NCBI RefSeq assembly: GCF_019049675.1
Contig: NZ_JAFMOW010000066.1
Location: forward strand, 241,615 to 305,614
Length of the DNA: 64,000 nt
Direction: 5' to 3'
Origin: Rahnella bonaserana
GTDB lineage: Bacteria; Pseudomonadota; Gammaproteobacteria; Enterobacterales; Enterobacteriaceae
Both the position numbers and the translations under genes were made by a program. A model generated the notes under the pieces. The model had not been told where the DNA came from and made no database searches. It saw nothing but the letters and a program-made list of their open reading frames with translations. The stretch's first letter is position 1. Every line of letters starts with the position of its first letter. This document shows positions 27,994 through 35,464 of this stretch, one piece after another.

Positions 27994-28419
27994 TCAGTTG
28001 GTAGTGGCAGACAGGCCCTGAACCTGAATGGTGGAAATCTTGCCTGTTTTACGATCTGTAACGTTCATTACCAGTTGCCCGTCGGTATTCTGGATATCCA
28101 CAATAAAGTCCTGCGTCACCAGCCGCCCCGGTTTGCCCTGATTCACATTGCCCATGAGACTGCCCAGCAACTGCGACTGAATCGACGCCGTGAAGTTATC
28201 CAGCGCAGTGGTACCGGTAGTGCCGAAATCGTACGAATCCGGATCCTTATAGGAGTTTTGCGCCTGGGCTTCATTTAGCAGGAACGCGCCATTATTCGGG
28301 TTGCCGCCGAAATTCGGGTTAATGAACTGGAAAACCATATTGCCTCCCCAGGAAACCGGGGACGCCGTCAGTAATGCCAGCAGCATGACTGAGCGCGAAG
28401 CTGAGACTGGAATATTCAC
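27994..28419 (-). CDS. csgF: Curli assembly protein CsgF
   Basis: Secreted curli accessory protein that binds the CsgG pore and couples it to CsgB nucleation at the cell surface. The 141 residues begin with a signal peptide cleaved near residue 25 ([13 protein letters not shown]). The mature N-terminus, with [26 protein letters not shown], is the CsgG-binding segment. It lies between csgE and csgG with gaps of about 30 bp in the minus-strand operon. Confidence 0.97.
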   Translation of the reverse strand: MNIPVSASRSVMLLALLTASPVSWGGNMVFQFINPNFGGNPNNGAFLLNEAQAQNSYKDPDSYDFGTTGTTALDNFTASIQSQLLGSLMGNVNQGKPGRLVTQDFIVDIQNTDGQLVMNVTDRKTGKISTIQVQGLSATTN

Positions 28420-28446
28420 GATGCTCTCCTTAAAAGAGGCAGTGCA

Positions 28447-28842
28447 TTAAAATTCGTCATGGGCAAGATCCCCGGTGCCAAGTAATGCTTTGTCCAGCTG
28501 GCGTCGTGATAACGCCTCCGTCACGCCGGCCAGTGCGGTATCGACGTCCTTCTCAAAGTTGTGACGGTTAGGAAACAGCAGGGTTTGATAAAGGGTGTCC
28601 TGACCTATTCTTATGGTGATCCAACTGCCCCAGCGGGCGCTGGGTCTTTCTGAAATCGTGATGGTTTCCGGGTAGTTCTGCTCCCATTTGGCGGTGAAGC
28701 TGCGATAAAAATCGTGACCCACCGACGTCACTGTCCGGTCGGTAATCAGCCCCGGGTCTTTGATATCCGCAGCCTGTACGTGCAGGCAGGTGGCGCAGAG
28801 TAGCGCCAGCCAGAGCCAGAAGGTTCTGATGCCAATAGTCAT
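28447..28842 (-). CDS. csgE: Curli assembly protein CsgE
   Basis: Periplasmic adaptor that caps the CsgG pore and delivers CsgA to it. The C-terminal part is very like E. coli CsgE: TISERPSARWGSWITIRIGQ and the terminal GDLAHDEF. I chose the ATG at 28842, 4 bp after the csgD stop, giving a 131-residue precursor whose signal peptide MTIGIRTFWLWLALLCATC ends near HVQA-ADIKD. An upstream ATG at 28866 inside csgD would add eight residues. Neither has a strong ribosome site, so translational coupling to csgD is likely. Confidence 0.96.
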   Translation of the reverse strand: MTIGIRTFWLWLALLCATCLHVQAADIKDPGLITDRTVTSVGHDFYRSFTAKWEQNYPETITISERPSARWGSWITIRIGQDTLYQTLLFPNRHNFEKDVDTALAGVTEALSRRQLDKALLGTGDLAHDEF

Positions 28843-28846
28843 GATG

Positions 28847-29497
28847 TCAGCGCTTGAGATTGTCATTCGCCCAGGACGCCGCCTGAGTACGGTTTTTTAC
28901 CGAGATTTTTCTAAATAAATTATAAAGATGCGTCTTAACGGTGTTCTCACTGATAAACAAAAGCTGTGCGATTTCCGTGTTTGAGGCACCCACACGTAAT
29001 TTATTGAGGATCTCTTTTTCACGATGGGTCAGACCGGTATCTTCCGTATTCATATGCCGGAAAGCACCGGACTGATTGATCAGATAGCTGGCGAAGCCCT
29101 GGGAGAAGTAGCATTCCCCGCGGATCACGCTGCGTATCCCTTCCACCAGATGCTCTTCGTCAGTAGAAAGATAAAAAACAGCGCTTATTCGCGGCCAGGT
29201 TTCTATTTCCCGAAAATGGTAATTATCGGGCGTATTTAATAATAATAACTTCACACTCTCGTGATAACGGTTAATGGCGGACTGCCAGACCTCAATAGTC
29301 CGCCGGTCAGCTTCCATCATGTCGAAAAGAATAAGCGTCTGATGAAGGTACTGATCCTCAAGTGTTTTATGAATGCTGTGTAATCGGGTATTGACACAAA
29401 GTTGCTGTTTTAATTGCTGCAATAAAGCACTGGCTTGTAATGATGGTTTGGTCACTAATAAAAGAATATTATTATTGATTGCTGCTTCATTACTCAT
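28847..29497 (-). CDS. csgD: Curli/biofilm master regulator CsgD
   Basis: LuxR/FixJ-type transcription factor that activates csgBAC and biofilm matrix genes. It is 216 residues, the E. coli length. An atypical receiver-like N-terminal domain (residues about 8-130) is followed by a helix-turn-helix of the LuxR type (TGLTHREKEILNKLRVGASNTEIAQLLFISENTVKTHLYNLFRKISVKNRTQ). It is the first gene of csgDEFG, divergent from csgBAC, with 874 bp between. A match to its own recognition sequence lies upstream of csgB. Confidence 0.97.
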   Translation of the reverse strand: MSNEAAINNNILLLVTKPSLQASALLQQLKQQLCVNTRLHSIHKTLEDQYLHQTLILFDMMEADRRTIEVWQSAINRYHESVKLLLLNTPDNYHFREIETWPRISAVFYLSTDEEHLVEGIRSVIRGECYFSQGFASYLINQSGAFRHMNTEDTGLTHREKEILNKLRVGASNTEIAQLLFISENTVKTHLYNLFRKISVKNRTQAASWANDNLKR

Positions 29498-30371
29498 AAT
29501 GAAACCCTGCCCTGATTTTTATAGCCACAGCCTGCCGCGTCTTTGTATAAACAGACCAGTAAAAGGCTGAGATTTTATTTTGCTAAATCTATAGCTTTAT
29601 ATTTTCTGTGCATATCTGAAAGTAGCAAATATACGCAGCGTGAGGCACACAATATTTTGACTCGCTTTATGTGCAGTACAGACTCAATTTAGCTTTTGGC
29701 TTACCTTACGCAAGGCTTATTTATGTTTCAAAATGTAACGTAAAATGTATAAAGTTTTCTTAATGTATTGCCATCATCATGAGCTGCGCCTCTTAAATAA
29801 ATCTTAAGTAATGAATTTACACTCTCTTAACGTTTGGCCTTGTTATGACAGCACATTTAAATAATTACCGGTCTGAATAATCGGCGGGATACAGCAACCT
29901 GGCGCATGATTCCTCTTTAATAACTCAAATAACTGGATCCTGTATAATCGATTTCACTTAGGTTAGGCCGTTTTCAGAGCAGATTATCCCCGCATAAAGC
30001 ACCGTGCGGGTACAAGAAATACCGTGGAAGACGGAATGTTAAGGGCTGGAAATGTGGCGGCGATCTCTTTTAAGTCCTTTTTTATGCCGCAGGGATATTA
30101 GGAATAGTTGCATTTGTGTGATTATTTACACCCGAGTTTCCTGGCACTTTAGGATTAATGCCATGAGGTTGATTAGCGTCACTGACGTATTCCTGAAACA
30201 TTCTGGTCAATCCGCATGAGAAGTGACGTCTCATACTTTTTAATGAAGGTGAAAATTAAAATACTCCGTGCGGGTGAGTTTCTTATTCCCGACAAACACC
30301 ATAATCAATCCGTCAACAGCAATAACCCGGTGAGCCAATACACAGTCATCGGTGATATACAGGGTGACGAA
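29498..30371. other. Long csgD-csgB regulatory intergenic region
   Basis: An 874-bp AT-rich region between the divergent curli operons, without a convincing gene. In E. coli this region carries many regulator sites and a long csgD leader RNA. Here I can name only the CsgD-box match near csgB (30271-30281). An open frame entering from 30216 is merely an upstream extension of csgB. Confidence 0.75.
30271..30281 (+). promoter_or_regulatory. CsgD box upstream of csgB
   Basis: CGGGTGAGTTT matches the CsgD consensus CGGGKGAGNKA at 10 of 11 positions and lies about 90 bp before the csgB start. In E. coli CsgD binds the same motif to activate csgBAC. Confidence 0.65.
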
Positions 30372-30860
30372 ATGAAAAAGATTTTACTGACCCTGGCGTT
30401 ACTTTCAGCATCCTGGGTCGTTCACGCTCAGCAATTTGATATGGCTTATTCAGAAATGAGTTCTGATAGTTCGGATCAAGTTTTTGCTGGTGCGAGGAAT
30501 TCATCGGGGAATTCATCAACGATTTACCAGAATGGTAATAGCAATCTGGCTGCAAATAATCAGACGGGATACGGTAATTCCAGCGTCATCCGTCAGTCAG
30601 GGTCAGAAAATACTGCGGTGGTAAATCAGCGAGGTAATGGAAATAACGCCGATATATCCCAAAGCGGCAGCGATAACTTTGCTTATATTTCGCAAAGCGG
30701 CGGCGGGGATGCATCCATTACGCAACAGAATTTTGGCAATACGGCTTACATTCTGCAAAAAGGCCGGAGTGTGACGGAAATTCGCCAGAATGGTACGAAC
30801 CAGAGCAGCGGTGTCGTACAAAACTCGTCAGGAATGGCGATTAGAGTGACACAGCATTAA
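30372..30860 (+). CDS. csgB: Curlin nucleator CsgB
   Basis: Minor curlin subunit that stays on the cell surface and nucleates CsgA polymerisation. I chose the ATG at 30372 (MKKILLTLALLSASWVVHAQQ), preceded by AGGGTGAC, which gives 162 residues with a signal peptide cleaved after VVHA. Repeats of the Ser/Asn-Gln-Asn-Gln curlin type follow, for example IYQNGNSNLAANNQTGYGN, IRQSGSENTAVVNQRGNGN and ISQSGSDNFAYISQSGGGD. The last repeat is irregular and basic, as in the CsgB C-terminus used for anchoring. An ERIC repeat separates it from csgA. Confidence 0.95.
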   Translation: MKKILLTLALLSASWVVHAQQFDMAYSEMSSDSSDQVFAGARNSSGNSSTIYQNGNSNLAANNQTGYGNSSVIRQSGSENTAVVNQRGNGNNADISQSGSDNFAYISQSGGGDASITQQNFGNTAYILQKGRSVTEIRQNGTNQSSGVVQNSSGMAIRVTQH

Positions 30861-30869
30861 TACACAAAA

Positions 30870-30995
30870 TTTTACTCAAATAGTTCGAGGTGCAGGAAGG
30901 CGGCAAGGTCGGGCAGCACTGGAGCTTAGATAACTAAGCGACGGGTGCGAGCGAGCGCAGCTAACGCATCTGCAACTCAAAATATGAAGAGTAAA
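30870..30995. repeat. ERIC element between csgB and csgA
   Basis: About 126 bp recognisable as an enterobacterial repetitive intergenic consensus. Its left end has TTCGAGGTGCAGGAAGGCGG, the central palindrome is GGAGCTTAGATAACTAAG, and the right end reads CTAACGCATCTGCAACTC. The outer ends TTTTACTC and GAGTAAAA form terminal inverted repeats. It sits within the transcript that should link csgB and csgA. Confidence 0.88.
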
Positions 30996-31039
30996 ACGTT
31001 TTTTATGACATCCGATATTTAACCAATGGGGTAGGCATC

Positions 31040-31516
31040 ATGAAACTTTGGAAAATTGTGGCAGTCTCCGCTTTAGTCGTCAGTGGCAGTGCGTTTGCAA
31101 CCGGTTCAAATCATGGCGGCGGCGGTGGCGGCGGTAATCCGTCAACCCCTCCATCCACAGTGCCGACATTCACTGCGACTCAGTGGAATTCTGAAATTCA
31201 GATTTACCAGCAAGGTACCTCAAACCTGGCGAATGCCACTCAGACTGGCGCTCAAAAATCGCTGACAGCGGTAAACCAGGATGGCTACAGAAACAGCTCC
31301 AGCACCAATCAGACCGGTGATGGCAGCCTGATCAGCGTAGTGCAGAAAGGGGATTACAACGGTGCTAACGTGGCGCAGAGCGCAAACGGCAGTAAAGTGC
31401 TTGTCTCCCAGAATGGTTCAGGCAACTACGCTCAGGCGTCACAAAGCGCCAATGGCTCTCTGACCAGCATTACTCAGGTCGGTACAGCTAACCTGGCGTA
31501 CGCGTCACAAAACTGA
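31040..31516 (+). CDS. csgA: Major curlin subunit CsgA
   Basis: Main amyloid fibre subunit of curli. The 158 residues start with a signal peptide cleaved near residue 20 (GSAFA-TGSNH). A Gly-rich and Pro/Thr-rich N-terminal secretion segment follows. Five imperfect repeats of the form Ser-x5-Gln-x4-Asn-x5-Gln come next, for example SEIQIYQQGTSNLANATQTG, SLISVVQKGDYNGANVAQS and SKVLVSQNGSGNYAQASQS. It ends in TSITQVGTANLAYASQN, which is R5-like. An intrinsic terminator follows before csgC, and an ERIC element precedes the gene. Confidence 0.96.
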   Translation: MKLWKIVAVSALVVSGSAFATGSNHGGGGGGGNPSTPPSTVPTFTATQWNSEIQIYQQGTSNLANATQTGAQKSLTAVNQDGYRNSSSTNQTGDGSLISVVQKGDYNGANVAQSANGSKVLVSQNGSGNYAQASQSANGSLTSITQVGTANLAYASQN

Positions 31517-31521
31517 TAACG

Positions 31522-31543
31522 CTCCCTCTCCTGCGAAGGGGAG
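31522..31543 (+). repeat. Second copy of the dispersed GC-rich hairpin repeat
   Basis: CTCCCTCTCCTGCGAAGGGG closely matches the element after glk (18551-18585) but lacks the GGGGT tail. It lies 6 bp after the csgA stop codon. Confidence 0.75.
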
Positions 31544-31552
31544 GATCACAGC

Positions 31553-31580
31553 AAAACAGGGCACTAGCCCTGTTTTTTTT
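31553..31580 (+). terminator. Intrinsic terminator between csgA and csgC
   Basis: The stem ACAGGGC-acta-GCCCTGT has four A's before it and eight T's after it, 36 bp beyond the csgA stop. It should sharply reduce csgC expression from the csgBA promoter. Confidence 0.9.
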
Positions 31581-31605
31581 CGAATGAACTCTGAGGATAA
31601 ACGCC

Positions 31606-31935
31606 ATGCATTTGCTCCTGATTGCCGCCGTGATGTCCAACCAGCTGTGGTTCGACACCCACAACGACGCGCAGACCTATGTCATTACCCCGATGGTCAG
31701 TCTCACTAAAGCCTGCGCCTGTCAGGTGGCGGTTTCCGTTTCACAGGAAGGCGTGTCCGGCAGCAGCACCAGCCGCCAGAGCAGCAATGTCAATCTGACC
31801 GCTAACCAGCCACAACCGCTGGGCCGTATGCGTTTCTCCGTTCAGCCGGGCAGTAAAACCCAAATTATGATCACGGTGACGGACGGTGGATCGCTGCGTC
31901 TGGAAAAACAGATCACCTTGCCGAACGACGCCTGA
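31606..31935 (+). CDS. csgC: Curli assembly inhibitor CsgC
   Basis: Small periplasmic chaperone that blocks premature CsgA amyloid formation. It is 109 residues, close to E. coli CsgC (110). The N-terminal hydrophobic stretch MHLLLIAAVMSNQLWFD acts as the signal. The Ig-like fold contains the conserved Cys-x-Cys pair in KACACQVAVSV. The gene is convergent with the nickel transporter gene, 11 bp apart. Confidence 0.93.
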   Translation: MHLLLIAAVMSNQLWFDTHNDAQTYVITPMVSLTKACACQVAVSVSQEGVSGSSTSRQSSNVNLTANQPQPLGRMRFSVQPGSKTQIMITVTDGGSLRLEKQITLPNDA

Positions 31936-31946
31936 TTTTAAGAGGA

Positions 31947-32972
31947 TCATATCGCCAGATTGTCATAGCCTTTACGGCGGTAATTGAGCGCAGAGATGCC
32001 CCAGAACACCAGGAAAATCGCCACGGCGGCGTAGCCGACGCTGCCCATATTGTCATTAAGACGTTCGACAATTGCCCATAATCCGCCGTGCAAATCGAGT
32101 TTGTCTGCCAGCAGTCCGAGTGCTTCCAGACCGCCGATAAACAGGGCGATCACCACGCTGGTGGCGGTAATGGTCATGTTGTAATAGAGCTTGCGTACGG
32201 GTTTATCAAACGCCCAGCCGTAGGCTCCGACCATGACAAAGTTATCCAGTGAATCGACCAGCGCCATGCCGCTGGCAAACAGTGCCGGAAATACCAGAAT
32301 GCTCCACACTGACATGCCGGAAGACGCACCTGCGGCAGAAATACCCAGCAGGCCGATTTCAGTCGCGGTATCAAACCCCAGTCCGAACAAAAATCCCACC
32401 AGATACATCTGCCAGCTTTTATTCACCAGATTAAAGGCGAAGCTGAAGATCCGGCTCATCACCCCGCCTTGTACCGCCTGCATTTCTTCTTTAGCGGCAA
32501 AGTTTTTTCCCTGTTTCACTTGCTGAAAACGTCGGTAAACGTCCCGCAGGATCAACGCATTCAGCAGCGCCATCAGCAGTAAAAACAGTGCTGAAACCAG
32601 CGTACCGATGGTGCTGCCGTAATCATGCAGCCAGCCGATTTTATTGCCGAAGACCAGCGACGTGGCGGCAATCGCCACGCAGGCCAGCACCACAATGCTG
32701 GAATGTCCGAGCGAGAAAAATGCCCCGACGGCGACCGGCCGCTGGCCCTGTTGCATCAGCTTGCGGGTCACGTTATCGATAGCCGCAATATGGTCGGCAT
32801 CTACCGCGTGCCGCAGCCCGTAGCTGTAGGCCAGTAACGACGCGGCGATCAGTGCCGCATTGTGACGAAACACCGCCACTGCCCATCCCCAGGCAAGCAA
32901 ATTCACGGCCACCAGTCCGGCCAGCAGCCAGAAAGCGCGACGGTTCGAAGAGAAAAATTGACGGTTAATCAT
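31947..32972 (-). CDS. Nickel/cobalt transporter of the NiCoT (NixA/HoxN) family
   Basis: High-affinity Ni2+ permease that supplies nickel for the [NiFe] hydrogenase. I chose the ATG at 32972 ([12 protein letters not shown]), preceded by AAGGA, giving 341 residues. A longer frame to 33071 lies inside hypF. The NiCoT signature [14 protein letters not shown] holds the essential His55-x4-Asp60-His61. The second family motif is [11 protein letters not shown] and the third [15 protein letters not shown]. Eight hydrophobic helices are visible. Its start codon overlaps the end of hypF by 8 nt, so translation is probably coupled. Confidence 0.95.
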   Translation of the reverse strand: MINRQFFSSNRRAFWLLAGLVAVNLLAWGWAVAVFRHNAALIAASLLAYSYGLRHAVDADHIAAIDNVTRKLMQQGQRPVAVGAFFSLGHSSIVVLACVAIAATSLVFGNKIGWLHDYGSTIGTLVSALFLLLMALLNALILRDVYRRFQQVKQGKNFAAKEEMQAVQGGVMSRIFSFAFNLVNKSWQMYLVGFLFGLGFDTATEIGLLGISAAGASSGMSVWSILVFPALFASGMALVDSLDNFVMVGAYGWAFDKPVRKLYYNMTITATSVVIALFIGGLEALGLLADKLDLHGGLWAIVERLNDNMGSVGYAAVAIFLVFWGISALNYRRKGYDNLAI

Positions 32973-35295
32973 GGAGATCCTTATTTTTAAAACCAGAAGA
33001 ATTTGAAGCAGAAGCATGTTGCAGACGCGCGCAGGCAATGAGGGCCTGACCCAGCGCCAGACCGCCATCACCGGCGGGAATATTTTGTGGCATCAGCACA
33101 TTCAGGGGCGCTAAATAACGATGTAAAAGCTGGCGCAGCAGACGGTTATGCAGCACGCCTCCGCCGGTTGCGACGGTGCGGATGCCGGTCCTGACCGCGT
33201 GATAACGGGCGAGGGCAGCGAAGCCCTGAGCGAGTGCGTCATGAAAAGCGAAAGCCCGTGCGGCGGGCAGTGCCTGCCAGTCGAGCCATTGGTGCCAGAA
33301 CGTCGCAAGATCCAGAAACGTCCCGTTTTCGGTATGCCGCAGCGGCATTGTGACGGGATGTGAAATGCCGTGTGCCTGATGTGCCAGCGCTTCCAGCCGG
33401 CTGGCGGCTTCACCTTCCCAGCTCAGATGCGGCGGCGCACAGCCAAGCGCGGCGGCGACGGCATCAAATAAACGTCCGCAGGAAGACGCCAGCGGAGAAT
33501 TGATTCCGGCAGCAATCGCTTTTGACAGCGGCTGCCAGGGTTGTGAAAGCAGTGATTGCGCTTGCGGACGCGTCTGCCAGTCCGGCACGAACGCCTGCCA
33601 GTGCGCCAGTAAATTACGCCATGGCTCGCGGGCGGCACGGTCACCCCCCGGCAGGGCGACAGCCGGTAATCCGCCCAAATGGTCGCAATGCAGATAACCG
33701 GCCAGCAAACATTCGCCGCCCCACAGACGGTCTTTTTCGCCATAACCGAGGCCGTCCAGCGCCAGACCAATCACCCTGGTGCCATCCAGCGGCCAGTGAT
33801 GTTCCGCCAGACAGGCGGCGATATGCGCGTGATGATGAAAGACATCGACTGTCCGCACTGCGTGGCGCTCAGCCTGATGGTGACTGACATATCCCGGATG
33901 CGCATCGCGGGCGACAGCCACCGGTGTGCAATCATAAAGTTGCTGAAAATGTTCAATCGCCTGCTGCTGTTGCTTCGCGATATCGCTGTGCGGCAGCGAG
34001 CCGAAATGTGCGCTGAGAATGGCCTGATGGCCGCGCACCAGACAAAACGTATTTTTCAGGTCGCCGCCCAGTGCCAGCAACGGTGGCTGAAAAGCGAAAC
34101 CCGGCGGCAGCGGCAGCGCATCAGGCACGTAACCGCGCGCACGACGCAACACCTCTGTTCCCTGTGCGGTCAGCCGCACCAGCGAATCATCGGCCCGCTG
34201 AACGATATCGCGGTTGTGCAGCAACCACAGATCTGCAATATCGCCGAGCTGCGTCAGTGCATCGTTATTGCTCAGCACGGGCGCACAATCGCTGGCATTG
34301 CCGGAGGTCATCACCAGCGGCGTCTGAACCGCCTGCATCAGCAAATGATGTAAGGGTGTGAACGGCAACATCAGGCCGACTTCATTAAGCTCCTGCGCGA
34401 TGGCTTCACACAGCGGTGACGCCGCACTTTTCGTCGTCAGCACAACCGGCGCGGCGGGGGATTTAAGCAGTTCACACAGCGCAAACTGCGGACTGTCGTC
34501 GCTGCATCGCGCCAGCCAGCTGACATCGGGAAGCATCACTGCCAGCGGTTTTGACGGCCGATGTTTTCGCGCACGCAGCCGCATGACCGCGTCTTGCTGC
34601 GTGGCATCACAGGCCAGATGAAAGCCGCCCAGCCCTTTGATGGCGACGATTTTCCCCGCCTGCAATGCGGCAACGGCGTGTGCCAGCGCGGCCTGATCCT
34701 GCGCCTGTATTTTGCCATCCTGAAATGTGGCACTCACCTGCGGGCCGCAGTGCGGACAGGCTACCGGCTGGGCGTGAAAACGCCGGTCAGCAGGATTGGT
34801 ATATTCCTGCTGGCAAGCCGGACACAGCGCAAACTGCGCCATGCTGGTGGAAGGGCGATCGTAGGGCATTGCGCGGATCAGCGTAAATCGCGGGCCGCAA
34901 TGGGTGCAGTTGGTAAAGGCATAGCCGTGACGACGATCGCCTGCGCGGGTGATGTCTTTCAGGCATTCCGGGCAGGTCGCCGCATCGGGCGCCACCTGCG
35001 TGTCCATCTGACTTTGACGACTTGGCGTGATGGTGAAATCTTTCGGAGGTATTTGCCAGTCGAAAGGGGCGACACTGATGCTGTCGATGCGCGCCAGCGG
35101 CGGGCAATCGCGTTGTAACTGACCGATAAAGGTTTCGATGTTAACCGGTGCAAGCAGCCTGATTTCGACACCGGCGCTGTCATTGCAGACTTCGCCGTAA
35201 AGCCGCAGACGATCGGCCAGCTGCCAGACAAAAGGCCGAAAACCGACGCCCTGGACTTTGCCGCAGATGCGAATGAGCAGACCGGAATCAGACAT
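32965..35295 (-). CDS. hypF: Hydrogenase maturation carbamoyltransferase HypF
   Basis: Makes the thiocarbamate on HypE from carbamoyl phosphate, the first step toward the CN ligands of [NiFe] hydrogenase. The 776 residues show, in order: an acylphosphatase-like domain ([17 protein letters not shown], Arg20), two zinc fingers (CPECLKD...CTHCGPRF and CPACQQEY...CPHCGP), a YrdC-like domain ([13 protein letters not shown]...[16 protein letters not shown]), and a Kae1-like domain ([15 protein letters not shown]...[10 protein letters not shown]...[13 protein letters not shown]). I chose the ATG at 35295, with GAGG upstream. It lies downstream of fdhF across an ERIC element and overlaps the nickel transporter gene. 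Confidence 0.97.
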   Translation of the reverse strand: MSDSGLLIRICGKVQGVGFRPFVWQLADRLRLYGEVCNDSAGVEIRLLAPVNIETFIGQLQRDCPPLARIDSISVAPFDWQIPPKDFTITPSRQSQMDTQVAPDAATCPECLKDITRAGDRRHGYAFTNCTHCGPRFTLIRAMPYDRPSTSMAQFALCPACQQEYTNPADRRFHAQPVACPHCGPQVSATFQDGKIQAQDQAALAHAVAALQAGKIVAIKGLGGFHLACDATQQDAVMRLRARKHRPSKPLAVMLPDVSWLARCSDDSPQFALCELLKSPAAPVVLTTKSAASPLCEAIAQELNEVGLMLPFTPLHHLLMQAVQTPLVMTSGNASDCAPVLSNNDALTQLGDIADLWLLHNRDIVQRADDSLVRLTAQGTEVLRRARGYVPDALPLPPGFAFQPPLLALGGDLKNTFCLVRGHQAILSAHFGSLPHSDIAKQQQQAIEHFQQLYDCTPVAVARDAHPGYVSHHQAERHAVRTVDVFHHHAHIAACLAEHHWPLDGTRVIGLALDGLGYGEKDRLWGGECLLAGYLHCDHLGGLPAVALPGGDRAAREPWRNLLAHWQAFVPDWQTRPQAQSLLSQPWQPLSKAIAAGINSPLASSCGRLFDAVAAALGCAPPHLSWEGEAASRLEALAHQAHGISHPVTMPLRHTENGTFLDLATFWHQWLDWQALPAARAFAFHDALAQGFAALARYHAVRTGIRTVATGGGVLHNRLLRQLLHRYLAPLNVLMPQNIPAGDGGLALGQALIACARLQHASASNSSGFKNKDLHD

Positions 35296-35304
35296 AAATA
35301 CCTC

Positions 35305-35429
35305 ATACCCTTCATACTTCGAGCCGCAGATTCGTTGGCTGCACTCGCGAACCCGAATCACTGACCAGTGTCAGCTCATCGGGATTCACTCGTTTGCCGC
35401 CTTTCTGAGACTCGAATTATTTTGGGTAT
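35305..35429. repeat. ERIC element between fdhF and hypF
   Basis: About 125 bp with ERIC landmarks: CTTCATACTTCGAGCCGCAG at one end, ATTCGTTGGCTGC, the central GACCAGTGTCAGCTCATCGG, and CACTCGTTTGCCGCCTTTCT with CTCGAATTATTTTGGGTAT at the other end. It fills most of the 169-bp gap between two genes that should share a transcript. Confidence 0.9.
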
Positions 35430-35464
35430 CAATGGTGATTTTTACCCAAAAACCAAATTAAAAA

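Noticed and set aside
33679..34353. A 224-codon antisense frame opposite hypF
   Set aside because: It is a shadow frame in GC-rich coding DNA without a ribosome site or recognisable domain.
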